From Dermatophilaceae bacterium Sec6.4 (GTDB taxonomy: Bacteria; Actinomycetota; Actinomycetes; Actinomycetales; Dermatophilaceae): DNA of 64,000 nt. The position numbers and the translations under genes are program-made. The DNA lies in NCBI GenBank assembly GCA_039636865.1, contig CP144172.1:2418001-2482000 (forward strand), read 5' to 3'. The notes beneath the pieces were generated by a model. It had not been told where the DNA came from, searched no databases, and saw only the letters and a list, made by a program, of their open reading frames with translations. Positions 7,203 to 15,544 of the stretch are shown here, in pieces. The first letter of the stretch is position 1. Each line of letters begins with the position of its first letter.

Positions 7203-8835
7203 GGGACGTCTCACGCCCGCGCCGCGAACCGACGGCAGACAGGAAGAACAGTGCCACAGCGATCGCATAGGCAAGATTTTCGGGCAGCGCACCCAACCGG
7301 TCGGAGATCGTCAGCGTGCTTCGCAGCGGCAATGCGCCGGACAGCACTTTGCTGGTGAAGAGGCTGGACCTGTCGTGCACCACGCCGTCGGGGGTAATCA
7401 GGCCACTTACTCCTACCGTCGATATGTGCACCACCGAGCGCCCATGCTCGATGGCTCGGATTCGGGAGATCGCGAGCTGCTGCTCGGACTCGGCCGTCCG
7501 CCCGAAGGTGGCGTTGTTCGTCTGGACAATGATCATCTGCGCACCGTCCTCGACGGGCAGGCGCACCAGGTTGTCGTAAGCAACCTCGAAGCAGATGACC
7601 GGTCCCACCTTGACCCCGCCATGGGTTTTGGTGGGAATAGTGAAAAGTCCGGTTTTTTTGCCCTTGGCGAAGTCCACCTTGACCAGGTTCACCTTGTCGC
7701 TGAAGTGGGCGAAGAAGGACCGGTCGGGAATGTACTCGGCAAACGGCACCGGGTGCTGCTTGATGTACTGCGCCACCAGGCCCTGCCCCGGCAGGAACAG
7801 CAGGGACGCATTCGAGACGTCGGGAGCGGGTTGGTTCAGCACCGCGCCCAGGATCAGGGGCGCTTTCACCACCGCTACCGAACGCAGAATTTTCGTCATT
7901 GCGTCCGCGTTGCGGGTCGGATCGATATCAGAGGCATTCTCGGGCCATACGACAAGATCCGGCTGGGGGATCGTGCCGCTACGGACCATCGCAGCAGCAC
8001 GCGCGGTGGTCTCGGCGTGGTAGTTGAGGACTCCCTCTCTCTGTGCGTTGAAATCCAGGCCCATTGTCGGCACATTGCCTTGGATCCCCACAACCTGCAG
8101 CTTCGAACCCGATGTCGGCGTCGGATACCAGATCGACCCAGCCACGACGGCAACGACGGCGACTGCGGGCCAGCCACGGCCCCAGACGGACCCAGCGGGC
8201 AGAAAGGAAGCGGCACTGCCGGCCGTCGAAGTGCGCACCACTTCATCGTCGACAGTTGAGCCGCCGAGCAGACGTGGGAATGTTCGGTGGACGACCGCTG
8301 CCAGGACGGCGCCGAGGAAGGCGACCGCGAAGCTGAGGCCGGGGCCGCCGGCGATCGATGCCAGGTGAGCCAGCGGCGACCCGGACTGGGACCAGGCCAG
8401 CCGCGCCCAGGGGAAGCCGCCAAAAGGCCAGGAGGAACGCACGCCTTCCTGCACGACCCACAGGATCGCGACGCAGAACGGCCGCACGTGCGGGGAGTTT
8501 CTTGGCCACAGCCAGTTCGGCAGCCAATGTATCGGCCGCGCCGATTGCAGAATGGCGATCCCGAGGCCGAGGAAACCCAGATAGATGGATTCGGTGACGC
8601 CCAGTGCCAACCACGGGACCGCACCGACATAGATACCGGTCCAGTGCAGTACCGGCAGCATGCAGGCGGCTCCGCCGACGAGCCCGTAGAGAAAGCCGGC
8701 GCGCGCACGCACACCGCAGGTTGCCAGCGACAAAAGTGCGACCCCGAGGATTGCGAGCGGCCAGATGCCGAGTGTCGGAAACGACAGCCACAGGCAGAGT
8801 CCACCCGCAGCGCTGAGCCCCAGGCGACGCCACAT
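7162..8835 (-). CDS. lnt: Apolipoprotein N-acyltransferase
   Basis: An integral membrane enzyme that N-acylates the N-terminal diacylglyceryl-cysteine of lipoproteins. It has about six N-terminal helices (residues 1-180), a nitrilase-type extracytoplasmic domain (about 230-520) and a last helix before a charged tail. The catalytic triad is readable: Glu299 in WPENAS, Lys359 in KQHPVPFAEY and Cys415 in GPVICFEVAYD. The segment QGNVPTMGLDFNAQRE matches the mycobacterial protein closely. ATG 8835 (557 residues) is chosen because MWRRLGLSAAGG directly precedes the first helix; the frame stays open to TTG 8934. It overlaps the downstream ppm gene by 41 bases. Confidence 0.9.
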   Translation of the reverse strand: MWRRLGLSAAGGLCLWLSFPTLGIWPLAILGVALLSLATCGVRARAGFLYGLVGGAACMLPVLHWTGIYVGAVPWLALGVTESIYLGFLGLGIAILQSARPIHWLPNWLWPRNSPHVRPFCVAILWVVQEGVRSSWPFGGFPWARLAWSQSGSPLAHLASIAGGPGLSFAVAFLGAVLAAVVHRTFPRLLGGSTVDDEVVRTSTAGSAASFLPAGSVWGRGWPAVAVVAVVAGSIWYPTPTSGSKLQVVGIQGNVPTMGLDFNAQREGVLNYHAETTARAAAMVRSGTIPQPDLVVWPENASDIDPTRNADAMTKILRSVAVVKAPLILGAVLNQPAPDVSNASLLFLPGQGLVAQYIKQHPVPFAEYIPDRSFFAHFSDKVNLVKVDFAKGKKTGLFTIPTKTHGGVKVGPVICFEVAYDNLVRLPVEDGAQMIIVQTNNATFGRTAESEQQLAISRIRAIEHGRSVVHISTVGVSGLITPDGVVHDRSSLFTSKVLSGALPLRSTLTISDRLGALPENLAYAIAVALFFLSAVGSRRGRETSHDNKRSSRGSQLV

Positions 8836-8920
8836 TTGCGCAAGGGTATGCGAGCAGTCTGTCGACTTTTTGGGCGGCGCTCGATTGCTGCGGCCGGTGG
8901 GTATCTCAGCGTGACGTAAA

Positions 8921-8999
8921 GATGGACGGGCCAACGCTCCGTTGGGACCAATACGCGCATCAGCGCATGTTTTCTACTGAGAGCGTGGGCCCGTCCATC
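8921..8999. repeat. 12-bp inverted repeat arms with 55-base spacer upstream of lnt
   Basis: GATGGACGGGCC at 8921-8932 is exactly reverse-complementary to GGCCCGTCCATC at 8988-8999. The arms flank a 55-base segment just upstream of the preferred lnt start. It could be a leader structure of the lnt mRNA or paired operator half-sites. If lnt starts at TTG 8934, the proximal arm would be coding. Confidence 0.65.
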
Positions 9000-9069
9000 A
9001 CCATGGGCCGGGTGAACGGCCGGTGGCGCGTGCGCTAACTTACCTTCTGGCAGATTCCTGTCAACACGC

Positions 9070-9107
9070 TCCTGACCTGCAGAAATAGATGTCCATGCAG
9101 GTCAGGA
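9070..9107 (-). terminator. Hairpin with 12-bp stem downstream of asnC
   Basis: TCCTGACCTGCA (9070-9081) pairs perfectly with TGCAGGTCAGGA (9096-9107) around a 14-base loop. It is the second strong hairpin after the Lrp-type gene, read on the minus strand. No clear U-run follows, so intrinsic termination is only likely, not shown. Confidence 0.5.
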
Positions 9108-9149
9108 CGGTGGAGACCGGGTGACATTTCGGGCACTGTTTCAACGGGC

Positions 9150-9177
9150 GACGGCGTGTCGCTCACGACACGCCGTC
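9150..9177 (-). terminator. Hairpin with 12-bp stem, likely asnC terminator
   Basis: GACGGCGTGTCG (9150-9161) pairs perfectly with CGACACGCCGTC (9166-9177) across a CTCA loop. It is located 126 bases past the asnC stop on the minus strand. U-less GC-rich hairpins are common terminators in actinobacteria, which is the reason for the call. Confidence 0.5.
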
Positions 9178-9302
9178 GACGATGTCAAACGGTCGAACCG
9201 ACCCCCGCATTGTTCTCGCGCGTCCGGTGTGACGGGTGTTACCTGTGAGTTCCATGTGGTGCCGCGGATGCACTACAGCGTTGGTTTCCACGGTCAATTG
9301 CC

Positions 9303-9746
9303 TCAGCTGGGTGGTGGAAGGCGGTCCTCCCACGGGGTGCTGAGAACCACAGTGGTGTGTGTAGTCACCCCGGCTGCGGCACGCACCCGGGCCAGGAGCT
9401 CCTCCAACTCCAGTGGGCCGGCGACCCGCGCCTGCAAGACGTAGCTCTCGCTGCCGGCCACGGAGTAACAGGAATCCAACTCGCTCAGGTCGCGCAGTTG
9501 GTCAGGTACGTCATCAGGTGCTGCCGGATCGAACGGCGTGACGGAGATGAGCGCGGTGAGCGGCATCCCGGCGGCCTGATGGTCGACAATTGCCCGGTAA
9601 CCGCGGATCACCCCGCGCTCCTCCAACCTGCGAACGCGCTGATGGGCAGCCGAGGTGGACAGGCCGAGATCTCTGCCCAGATCAGTGAAACTCATCCGAC
9701 CATCGAGTGCCAGCAGCTGCACAATACGGCGATCCAGTTCCTCCAT
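9303..9746 (-). CDS. Lrp/AsnC family transcriptional regulator
   Basis: A 147-residue feast/famine-type regulator. The N-terminal winged helix-turn-helix (residues 1-60: MEELDRRIVQLLALDGRMSF..LSTSAAHQRVRRLEERGVI) reads as the classic AsnC DNA-binding domain. The C-terminal 65-140 region is the RAM ligand-binding and oligomerisation domain, although the effector, usually an amino acid, cannot be told. ATG 9746 is chosen because homology starts there; the longer frame upstream crosses the divergent exonuclease gene. Only 27 bases separate the two start codons, so the regulator may control both. Confidence 0.92.
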   Translation of the reverse strand: MEELDRRIVQLLALDGRMSFTDLGRDLGLSTSAAHQRVRRLEERGVIRGYRAIVDHQAAGMPLTALISVTPFDPAAPDDVPDQLRDLSELDSCYSVAGSESYVLQARVAGPLELEELLARVRAAAGVTTHTTVVLSTPWEDRLPPPS

Positions 9747-9773
9747 GGGGGCACTGTAGGCGACGATGTGCCC

Positions 9774-10703
9774 ATGCCCAGACGCCTGATGTTGCTGGAT
9801 TCGGCCAGTTTGTACTTCCGCGCTTTCTATGGTGTGCCCGATCGACGGTCGGACCCAGGAGATATTCCTACCAACGCGGTTCGCGGCTTTCTGGACATGA
9901 TTGCGACCCTGGTGTCTGATCATCAACCCACCGATTTCGTGGCCTGCTGGGACAACGACTGGCGACCGGAGTTCCGGGTGGCTGCGATTCCCTCGTACAA
10001 GGCTCACCGCGTTACCGAGGGCTCGCAGGTCCTGGAGGAGTCCCCCGCCGACCTCACCCCCCAGGTGCCGTACATCGTGTCGCTACTCGCTGCCATCGGT
10101 ATCGCGCGCCTCGGCGTGGACGGCTACGAGGCAGACGACGTGATCGGCACTCTGGCGGTCGCACACCACGGGATGTGCCCGGTCGATATCGTGACCGGTG
10201 ACCGCGACCTGTTCCAGCTGGTCGACGACGAGGCCCCGGTGCGGGTCCTCTACACCGCACGAGGCGGGGTACGGGACCCCGACATCTTTGATCAGTCGGT
10301 CCTGCAGGCCAGGTACGACGTCCCCACCGGACGCGCTTATGCGGAGATGGCCATGTTGCGCGGCGACAGTAGCGACGGGCTACCTGGCGTTCCAGGGATC
10401 GGTGAGAAGACTGCGGCAACGTTGTTGCGGCGATACGGCGACCTGACCACCATTCGGAAGGCCATCGCCGACGGCGACCCGATGTTGAAGGGCGCCCAGC
10501 GGACTCGTCTGGAGGCGGCCTCGGACTATCTGGATGTGGCTCCGGCCGTCACGAACGTTGCTCTCGATGTTCCGGTCCCGGCTGATCTGGACACTGCGCT
10601 GCCGACCGAGCTGGCGGACCCATCGGCTCTGAACAGGATTCGCGGCGAAATCGACATCAACACCCCGGTCAGCCGGTTGCTGGCAGCGCTGCACCTGGAT
10701 TGA
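9774..10703 (+). CDS. 5'-3' exonuclease (PolA N-terminal-like FEN domain)
   Basis: A 309-residue stand-alone 5' nuclease of the FEN/PIN-like group, acting on 5' flaps and primers during replication and repair. The metal-binding acidic residues are seen in LLDSASLYFRAF, DGYEADDVIGTLA, VTGDRDLFQLV and GDSSDGLPGVPGIGEKTA. The last belongs to the helix-3-turn-helix DNA-binding motif. No polymerase domain follows. The length matches the actinobacterial single-domain proteins. It is divergent from the Lrp-type gene with a 27-base spacer and convergent with the PH-domain gene. Confidence 0.93.
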   Translation: MPRRLMLLDSASLYFRAFYGVPDRRSDPGDIPTNAVRGFLDMIATLVSDHQPTDFVACWDNDWRPEFRVAAIPSYKAHRVTEGSQVLEESPADLTPQVPYIVSLLAAIGIARLGVDGYEADDVIGTLAVAHHGMCPVDIVTGDRDLFQLVDDEAPVRVLYTARGGVRDPDIFDQSVLQARYDVPTGRAYAEMAMLRGDSSDGLPGVPGIGEKTAATLLRRYGDLTTIRKAIADGDPMLKGAQRTRLEAASDYLDVAPAVTNVALDVPVPADLDTALPTELADPSALNRIRGEIDINTPVSRLLAALHLD

Positions 10704-10742
10704 GCGACTCATCCACACCCGTACTGAGACCGGGACCTGACC

Positions 10743-11285
10743 TCAGAATGGACGCCGCCGGTCGGCTCGAGGATCGCCGGGCGGGAAGGATCCTTCGACG
10801 TCCGTGCCGTTGTCGTGCTCGAACAGCAATTCGTTCAGGCGGACCTGGACATCTTCGACGTGCGGGATGTCGTCGAGCTTCAGGCCATCCTGGTCGGAGG
10901 CATCCGAGACAATCAGCGTTCCGCAGCCGAGTATCCGGTCGGTCAGACCCTTCTCGTACGCGACGTCGGAGATTCGGTACAGCGGGATGTCGCGCCCGGA
11001 CTTGCTGATGATGCCCCGGCGGGTGATCAACCGCCGGTTGGTGATGACGTACAAGGTGCTGCGCCACCGCCACACCGGAACGAGAACGAAGATGAGCACG
11101 ACCAGCAGCCACGCGACCGCGATACCGAGCCGACCCCACTGGTAGTCCCAGAACGCTCCCCCCGCAATCGCCGCAGCGCTCGCGACGACCAGGATCACCA
11201 GTGGTAGCACAATCTGCTTGACATGAGTGTGCAGTTCGAGCTCGATGCGCTCACCCTGAGTGAGGTGTTTGGGTGAGAAGACCAT
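10743..11285 (-). CDS. PH-domain (bPH2) membrane protein
   Basis: About 180 residues. An N-terminal motif, PKHLTQGERIELELHTHVK, precedes two hydrophobic helices (about residues 25-46 and 56-73). A bacterial pleckstrin-homology-like domain follows, with the signature YVITNRRLITRRGI and the strand DIPLYRISDVAYE. The tail is acidic then basic and rich in Asp/Arg/Pro. The function is unknown; such proteins are common next to helY-type genes in actinobacteria. ATG 11285 is preferred over 11312 because the conserved region begins there and GGCAGGA lies upstream. Confidence 0.82.
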   Translation of the reverse strand: MVFSPKHLTQGERIELELHTHVKQIVLPLVILVVASAAAIAGGAFWDYQWGRLGIAVAWLLVVLIFVLVPVWRWRSTLYVITNRRLITRRGIISKSGRDIPLYRISDVAYEKGLTDRILGCGTLIVSDASDQDGLKLDDIPHVEDVQVRLNELLFEHDNGTDVEGSFPPGDPRADRRRPF

Positions 11286-11316
11286 GTCCGCATCCTGCCA
11301 CGAGAGATCCACGCCT

Positions 11317-11361
11317 TTCAGGACGCAGCCGTTCAGGACGCAGCCGTTCAGGACGCAGCCG
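11317..11361. repeat. 15-bp minisatellite, 3 copies
   Basis: TTCAGGACGCAGCCG is repeated three times without mismatch at 11317-11331, 11332-11346 and 11347-11361. The array lies in the short gap between the helY-like stop and the PH-domain gene. It has the same period as the array at 5146 but an unrelated sequence. Confidence 0.95.
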
Positions 11362-11382
11362 ACATCGGGCCATCGGGTCGGG

Positions 11383-14178
11383 TCAATCCAGCCGGTCGGC
11401 TGCCACCACGCCGCGCATCACCGCATTGATACCCGCCTTGGTGGTCTTGCGGATAGCGGGATCGCCACTTGCGTCGTGGATCTGATCGAGCAGGTCGACA
11501 AGTTGCTTACAACGCCGGACGAAGTCACCGGCCGACATCTCCGCGTCCCGCAGGACGGCGTCCAGTCGCGCTCCGCTGGCCCATCGATGCATCATCGCGG
11601 CGATGCCCGCGTCGGGCTCCCCCGTCGGCTGTAGGCGCTTGCCGGCTTGCTGATCGTGCAGCTCACCCCACAACCGGTGCATGTCCTCGAGTGCCTCGCT
11701 CACCTGGGTGTTCGGCATCTTGGCGCCGCCACCCTCACCCTCCCGACGTGCCTGGTGCACCAGCGCGCTGACGACTGCGACCAGGGATGCGGCATCCAAC
11801 CGGCTCCACACACCTTCGCGCAGGCACTGTGCGACCAGCAGATCCTTCTCGGCGTAGATCCGTTTCAGCACCTGCCCGTCTGCGGTGACGTGTTGCCCGT
11901 CCTCGCTCAGGTAGCCCAACTCGGTCAGCAGATCGCAGATCCGGTCGAATGTTGCAGCCACGGTCTGGGTGCGACCGGACACCTTGCGGGACAGGCTGTC
12001 GGTTTCCCGGCGCAGTCGCCACCAGCGCTCTGCCCACCGGGCGTGATCCTCACGTTGCTCGCACTGGGCGCACGGATGCTCGCGCAATCGGCGCCGCAGC
12101 TGCTCCACTGCTTCGGTTGTTGCACTCTGATCATCGGATTCATTACCCGGATCAGTTGCCCGATCAGCGGATTCTTCCGATGTCTGCACCCGCAGCGCGA
12201 CGGCCAGGTCTCGGCGCGCCTTCGGATTGCGGGAGTGGAATCCTTTCGGGATCGTCAATTTCGCAAACGGTAGGAGCGGAGCCTGCAGGTCGCCGATCTC
12301 CAACCGGCGTGCCTCGCCGTCCTGGGTCAACACGACCGGATCAGCGGTCCCCCGCCGACCACCACCGGATGAGATGACCACGGCCCGGCCGGTTCGTCGG
12401 CCGATCGGCACCTGCACGACGTCGCCCGCTACCAGTCCCTCCAGGGAGGTGGCGATGGCTGCGCGCCGACCTGCGTTGCGGCTGCGAGCGGCGTCCTTCT
12501 GCAGGTCCGACAATTCCCGACGCAATGCGGCGTACTGGGCGAAGTCCCCCAGGTGGCACTGCATCGCCTCGAGATACCCCTCCAGACCCTCCTCATTGTG
12601 CCGAATCGCCGATGCGACCCCCACGACCGACTTATCGGCCTGGAACTGGGCGAACGACTGCTGGAGCAGATCGCGCGCAGCGGGCCGACCGAGGCGCTCA
12701 ACGAGGTTGACCGCCATATTGGAGGTCGGTACGAAACTGGATCGCAGCGGGTAGGTCCGCGTCGACGCAAGGCCGCCGACGTGGTGTGGGTCCAGGCCCC
12801 GGTGGTAGAGGACGACGGCGTGGCCTTCGTAGTCGATGCCACGACGCCCGGCGCGCCCGGTGAGCTGGGTGAACTCCCCCGGCGTGATGTCGGCGTGGGT
12901 TTCACCGTTGTACTTGACGAGCTTTTCCAACACGACGGTGCGGGCCGGCATGTTGATACCCAGGGCGAGCGTCTCGGTGGCGAAGACCGCCTTGATCCGC
13001 CCTTCGGTGAACAACTCCTCGACGATTTCCCGGAAGGTCGGCAGCATCCCCGCGTGGTGCGCGGCGAACCCTCGACCCAGACCCTCGACGAAGTCCCAGT
13101 AGCCCAGAACCGCCAGGTCTTCCTCGGGTAGGTAGGCGACTCGTTGCTGCACCAGATCCCGGATCCGCTCACCTTCGGCCACCGGGATCAGCCGGGTGCC
13201 CCAGGCAAGAAGTTGGGTGACCGCAGATTCGCACCCGACGCGGCTGAAGATGAAGGTGATGGCGGGAAGCAGCCCTTTGCGGTCCAGCGCGTCGATGACC
13301 TCCGCTCGGCTGGGACCGCGACCTGGCCGGCCGGCACGCACCGGACCATCGCTGCTCCTACCGTTCCTGGCCTTACCCCGCCGGCCACGCGGACCACCGG
13401 CGTCTTCTCGCCGACCATGCCGGTCCGTTTTCGCATCGAACCCCTGAATACGTTGCAGCAGCTGTGGGTTGAGGCGCAACCGCTCGCTGTCACGCTCGTC
13501 ATCGACGAACAGATCAAACACTGCCGGCCCCACCATCATGTGCTGCCACAGCGGCACCGGTCGGGTCTCCTCGACGATCAGTTCAGTGTCGCCGCGCACC
13601 TGGCCCAGCCATTCGCCGAACTCTTCGGCGTTACTCACCGTCGCCGAGAGGGAGATGAGCTGCACCTGCTCCGGCAGCTGGATGATGACTTCCTCCCAGA
13701 CCGCGCCACGGAAACGATCCGCGAGGTAGTGCACCTCGTCCATCACCACGTACCCGAGACCGTCGAGCGTGGCGGATCCCGCATAGATCATGTTGCGTAG
13801 CACTTCGGTGGTCATCACGACCACCGGCGCCTCACCGTTGATCGACGCATCCCCGGTCAGAAGGCCGACCTTGTCGGCGCCGTACCGCGCGACGAAATCG
13901 GCGTACTTCTGGTTCGAGAGCGCCTTGATAGGCGTGGTGTAGAAGGTCTTGGTGCCAGTCTGCAGCGCGAGATATGCCGCGAACTCACCGACGAGCGTCT
14001 TACCGGACCCGGTCGGCGCGGCCACCAGCACGCTACTGCGTCCGTCCTGGACGGCCAGCAGGGCCTGACGTTGGAAATCGTCGAAGGGGAAGTCGTACCC
14101 ATCGGCGAAACGGCGCAGGTGTGAACTATCGAGGCGGCGCGCTGAGCGTGCCGGCACCGACGTTTCCGAACGGGACAT
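11383..14178 (-). CDS. helY: Ski2-like DEAD/DEAH-box RNA helicase HelY
   Basis: A 931-residue superfamily 2 helicase of the Ski2/Mtr4 group, expected to unwind RNA and act in RNA turnover. RecA domain 1 carries Walker A APTGSGKT (54-61) and the DEVH box (148-151). Domain 2 carries FATETLALGINMPARTVV and QLTGRAGRRGID. A basic, glycine/arginine-rich insert lies near 255-285 (DRHGRREDAGGPRGRRGKARN). The C-terminal part contains the Mtr4-like wing and helical bundle. The gene starts 26 bases after the tatC stop on the same strand, in the conserved actinobacterial order with tatC, tatA and pafBC. Confidence 0.92.
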   Translation of the reverse strand: MSRSETSVPARSARRLDSSHLRRFADGYDFPFDDFQRQALLAVQDGRSSVLVAAPTGSGKTLVGEFAAYLALQTGTKTFYTTPIKALSNQKYADFVARYGADKVGLLTGDASINGEAPVVVMTTEVLRNMIYAGSATLDGLGYVVMDEVHYLADRFRGAVWEEVIIQLPEQVQLISLSATVSNAEEFGEWLGQVRGDTELIVEETRPVPLWQHMMVGPAVFDLFVDDERDSERLRLNPQLLQRIQGFDAKTDRHGRREDAGGPRGRRGKARNGRSSDGPVRAGRPGRGPSRAEVIDALDRKGLLPAITFIFSRVGCESAVTQLLAWGTRLIPVAEGERIRDLVQQRVAYLPEEDLAVLGYWDFVEGLGRGFAAHHAGMLPTFREIVEELFTEGRIKAVFATETLALGINMPARTVVLEKLVKYNGETHADITPGEFTQLTGRAGRRGIDYEGHAVVLYHRGLDPHHVGGLASTRTYPLRSSFVPTSNMAVNLVERLGRPAARDLLQQSFAQFQADKSVVGVASAIRHNEEGLEGYLEAMQCHLGDFAQYAALRRELSDLQKDAARSRNAGRRAAIATSLEGLVAGDVVQVPIGRRTGRAVVISSGGGRRGTADPVVLTQDGEARRLEIGDLQAPLLPFAKLTIPKGFHSRNPKARRDLAVALRVQTSEESADRATDPGNESDDQSATTEAVEQLRRRLREHPCAQCEQREDHARWAERWWRLRRETDSLSRKVSGRTQTVAATFDRICDLLTELGYLSEDGQHVTADGQVLKRIYAEKDLLVAQCLREGVWSRLDAASLVAVVSALVHQARREGEGGGAKMPNTQVSEALEDMHRLWGELHDQQAGKRLQPTGEPDAGIAAMMHRWASGARLDAVLRDAEMSAGDFVRRCKQLVDLLDQIHDASGDPAIRKTTKAGINAVMRGVVAADRLD

Positions 14179-14204
14179 GCTCCGAGGTTAATCGGAGCGG
14201 CTGG

Positions 14205-15026
14205 TCAGAGCGCGGACGCCTGCTCGTCGGGCACGTCGAGCCACTCGCGAGGCATCGCCTGGAAGCGGCGCCGGTCCAGCACCGCTGAGATGCCGACGGC
14301 AATGAAATACAACGCCACCATCGGGAACGCGAGGGCCAGCATCGACCACGCATCCGGGCTCGGGCTCATGATCGCCGCGAAAACGAAGATCAGCATGGTC
14401 GCCACCCGCCAGCCCTTGACCATCACTTTGGCCGGGAGCACCCGGATGCAGTTGAGACCGACCAGGAAGACCGGCAGCAGGAACGCCAGGCCGAAAGCCA
14501 GGATGAACTTGGTAATGAAATTGACGTAAGCCTGCGCTGCAATGAAGTTGGTGCCGCCCTTGGGCGTCTGTCCGATGAGGAAGTCGACAGCGTTGGGGAT
14601 GGTCAATGTTGAGACCCAGCACCCGGTGAGGAACAGCGGGACTGCCGACGCGATAAATACCGCACTCACCCGCTTTTCTTTGCGTTTCAGCCCCGGTGCA
14701 AGGAACCGCCAGATCTGCCACAGCCATACCGGACTGGCGATGATGATGCCCAGCCACATGGCGATTTTCAACTTGATGCTGAAAGAATCGCTGACTCCGT
14801 TTGCGAAGTTCGTTGAAACGGATCCTGCGGGGAAATGGTTTCGGATAGCAGCCTCTTTGAGAGGACGTTCCATCCAGTCGAAGACCGTCTGGAATTTTAT
14901 CCACCCGTAGACCCCGGCCACAGCGATAGCCAAGGCGCAGATTGCAGCGCGACGACGGAACTCCCGGAAGTGCTCCCCGAGGGACATCCGGCCTTCGGGA
15001 TTGCCTTTACGGCGCAGTACGGCCAT
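14205..15026 (-). CDS. tatC: Twin-arginine translocase subunit TatC
   Basis: A 273-residue membrane protein that recognises twin-arginine signal peptides of folded proteins. The family N-terminus MSLGEHFREFRRR precedes the first helix, and six hydrophobic segments follow. The internal segment PVWLWQIWRFLAPGL with FxxPGL and charged residues is typical of the TatC cytoplasmic and periplasmic loops. It is clustered with tatA 48 bases upstream. The substrates in this window include the flavoprotein at 2.2 kb, the secreted protein at 30.9 kb and the amino-acid-binding lipoprotein at 43.7 kb. Confidence 0.96.
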   Translation of the reverse strand: MAVLRRKGNPEGRMSLGEHFREFRRRAAICALAIAVAGVYGWIKFQTVFDWMERPLKEAAIRNHFPAGSVSTNFANGVSDSFSIKLKIAMWLGIIIASPVWLWQIWRFLAPGLKRKEKRVSAVFIASAVPLFLTGCWVSTLTIPNAVDFLIGQTPKGGTNFIAAQAYVNFITKFILAFGLAFLLPVFLVGLNCIRVLPAKVMVKGWRVATMLIFVFAAIMSPSPDAWSMLALAFPMVALYFIAVGISAVLDRRRFQAMPREWLDVPDEQASAL

Positions 15027-15073
15027 CGGTCCTCAGCGTTGTCGGGTACGGGCGATCTATGAATACAGACCGG

Positions 15074-15448
15074 TCAGGCTGAGGTGTTGTGGTTCGCGGC
15101 GTCAGCCTGCGGCGCTTCGCTGACGGGTGTTGCGCCGGCGGGGGTGGTTCCCGCGACGGGCGGAACCGGTGCCTGCGGGGTCACTGGAGCCTGCGGGGTC
15201 ACTGGAGCCTGCGGGGTGACCGGAGCCTGCGGGGTGACCGGCGGCTGAGCTGCTGTCTGACCCTTGACCGTCTGGCCGGACGCCTGGGACTTGCCGTCTT
15301 CTTTCATACCGTCGACCTCGGACTTCAAAATCCGAGCAGAACGGCCGAAGCTACGTGCCATATCCGGCATTTTTTTCCAGCCGAACAACAAGAAAATGGC
15401 GATAACGATGATGACGATGTGCCAACCGTCGAACAAGTTCCGAAACAT
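15074..15448 (-). CDS. tatA: Twin-arginine translocase subunit TatA, with hexapeptide repeats
   Basis: A 124-residue pore-forming Tat subunit. It has an N-terminal membrane helix (HIVIIVIAIFLLFGW), the hinge GWKKMPDMARSFGRS and an amphipathic helix to about residue 50. The C-terminal tail is unusual: it contains four copies of APVTPQ in a row and is Pro/Ala-rich to the end. TatA tails are variable and often dispensable, so the repeat need not affect transport. It is co-directional with tatC and lies downstream of pafC, which ends 97 bases before it. Confidence 0.95.
   Translation of the reverse strand: MFRNLFDGWHIVIIVIAIFLLFGWKKMPDMARSFGRSARILKSEVDGMKEDGKSQASGQTVKGQTAAQPPVTPQAPVTPQAPVTPQAPVTPQAPVPPVAGTTPAGATPVSEAPQADAANHNTSA
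15171..15242. repeat. 18-bp tandem repeat inside tatA, 4 copies
   Basis: The unit GCCTGCGGGGTCACTGGA and near-identical variants recur at 15171, 15189, 15207 and 15225. On the minus strand it encodes the APVTPQ hexapeptides of the TatA tail. The last two copies share a C for T difference from the first two. Confidence 0.92.
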
Positions 15449-15544
15449 CGGGTAAATCCTTACGCGTTGTCGGTGTGGTACTTCGACGCAGAGTCTACGC
15501 GCCCCGAGTGGGCCCTTCCCCGATCACGGAATACGCGTGGCGTG

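Larger units (their letters stand above)
8836..9302. other. Non-coding region with three inverted repeats
   Basis: About 470 bases lie between the stop of the Lrp-type regulator and lnt, both on the minus strand. I see no gene. It holds two 12-bp-stem hairpins (9070-9107 and 9150-9177) and a pair of 12-bp arms 55 bases apart (8921-8932 / 8988-8999), annotated separately. The lnt promoter and the asnC terminator should both be here. Confidence 0.5.
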
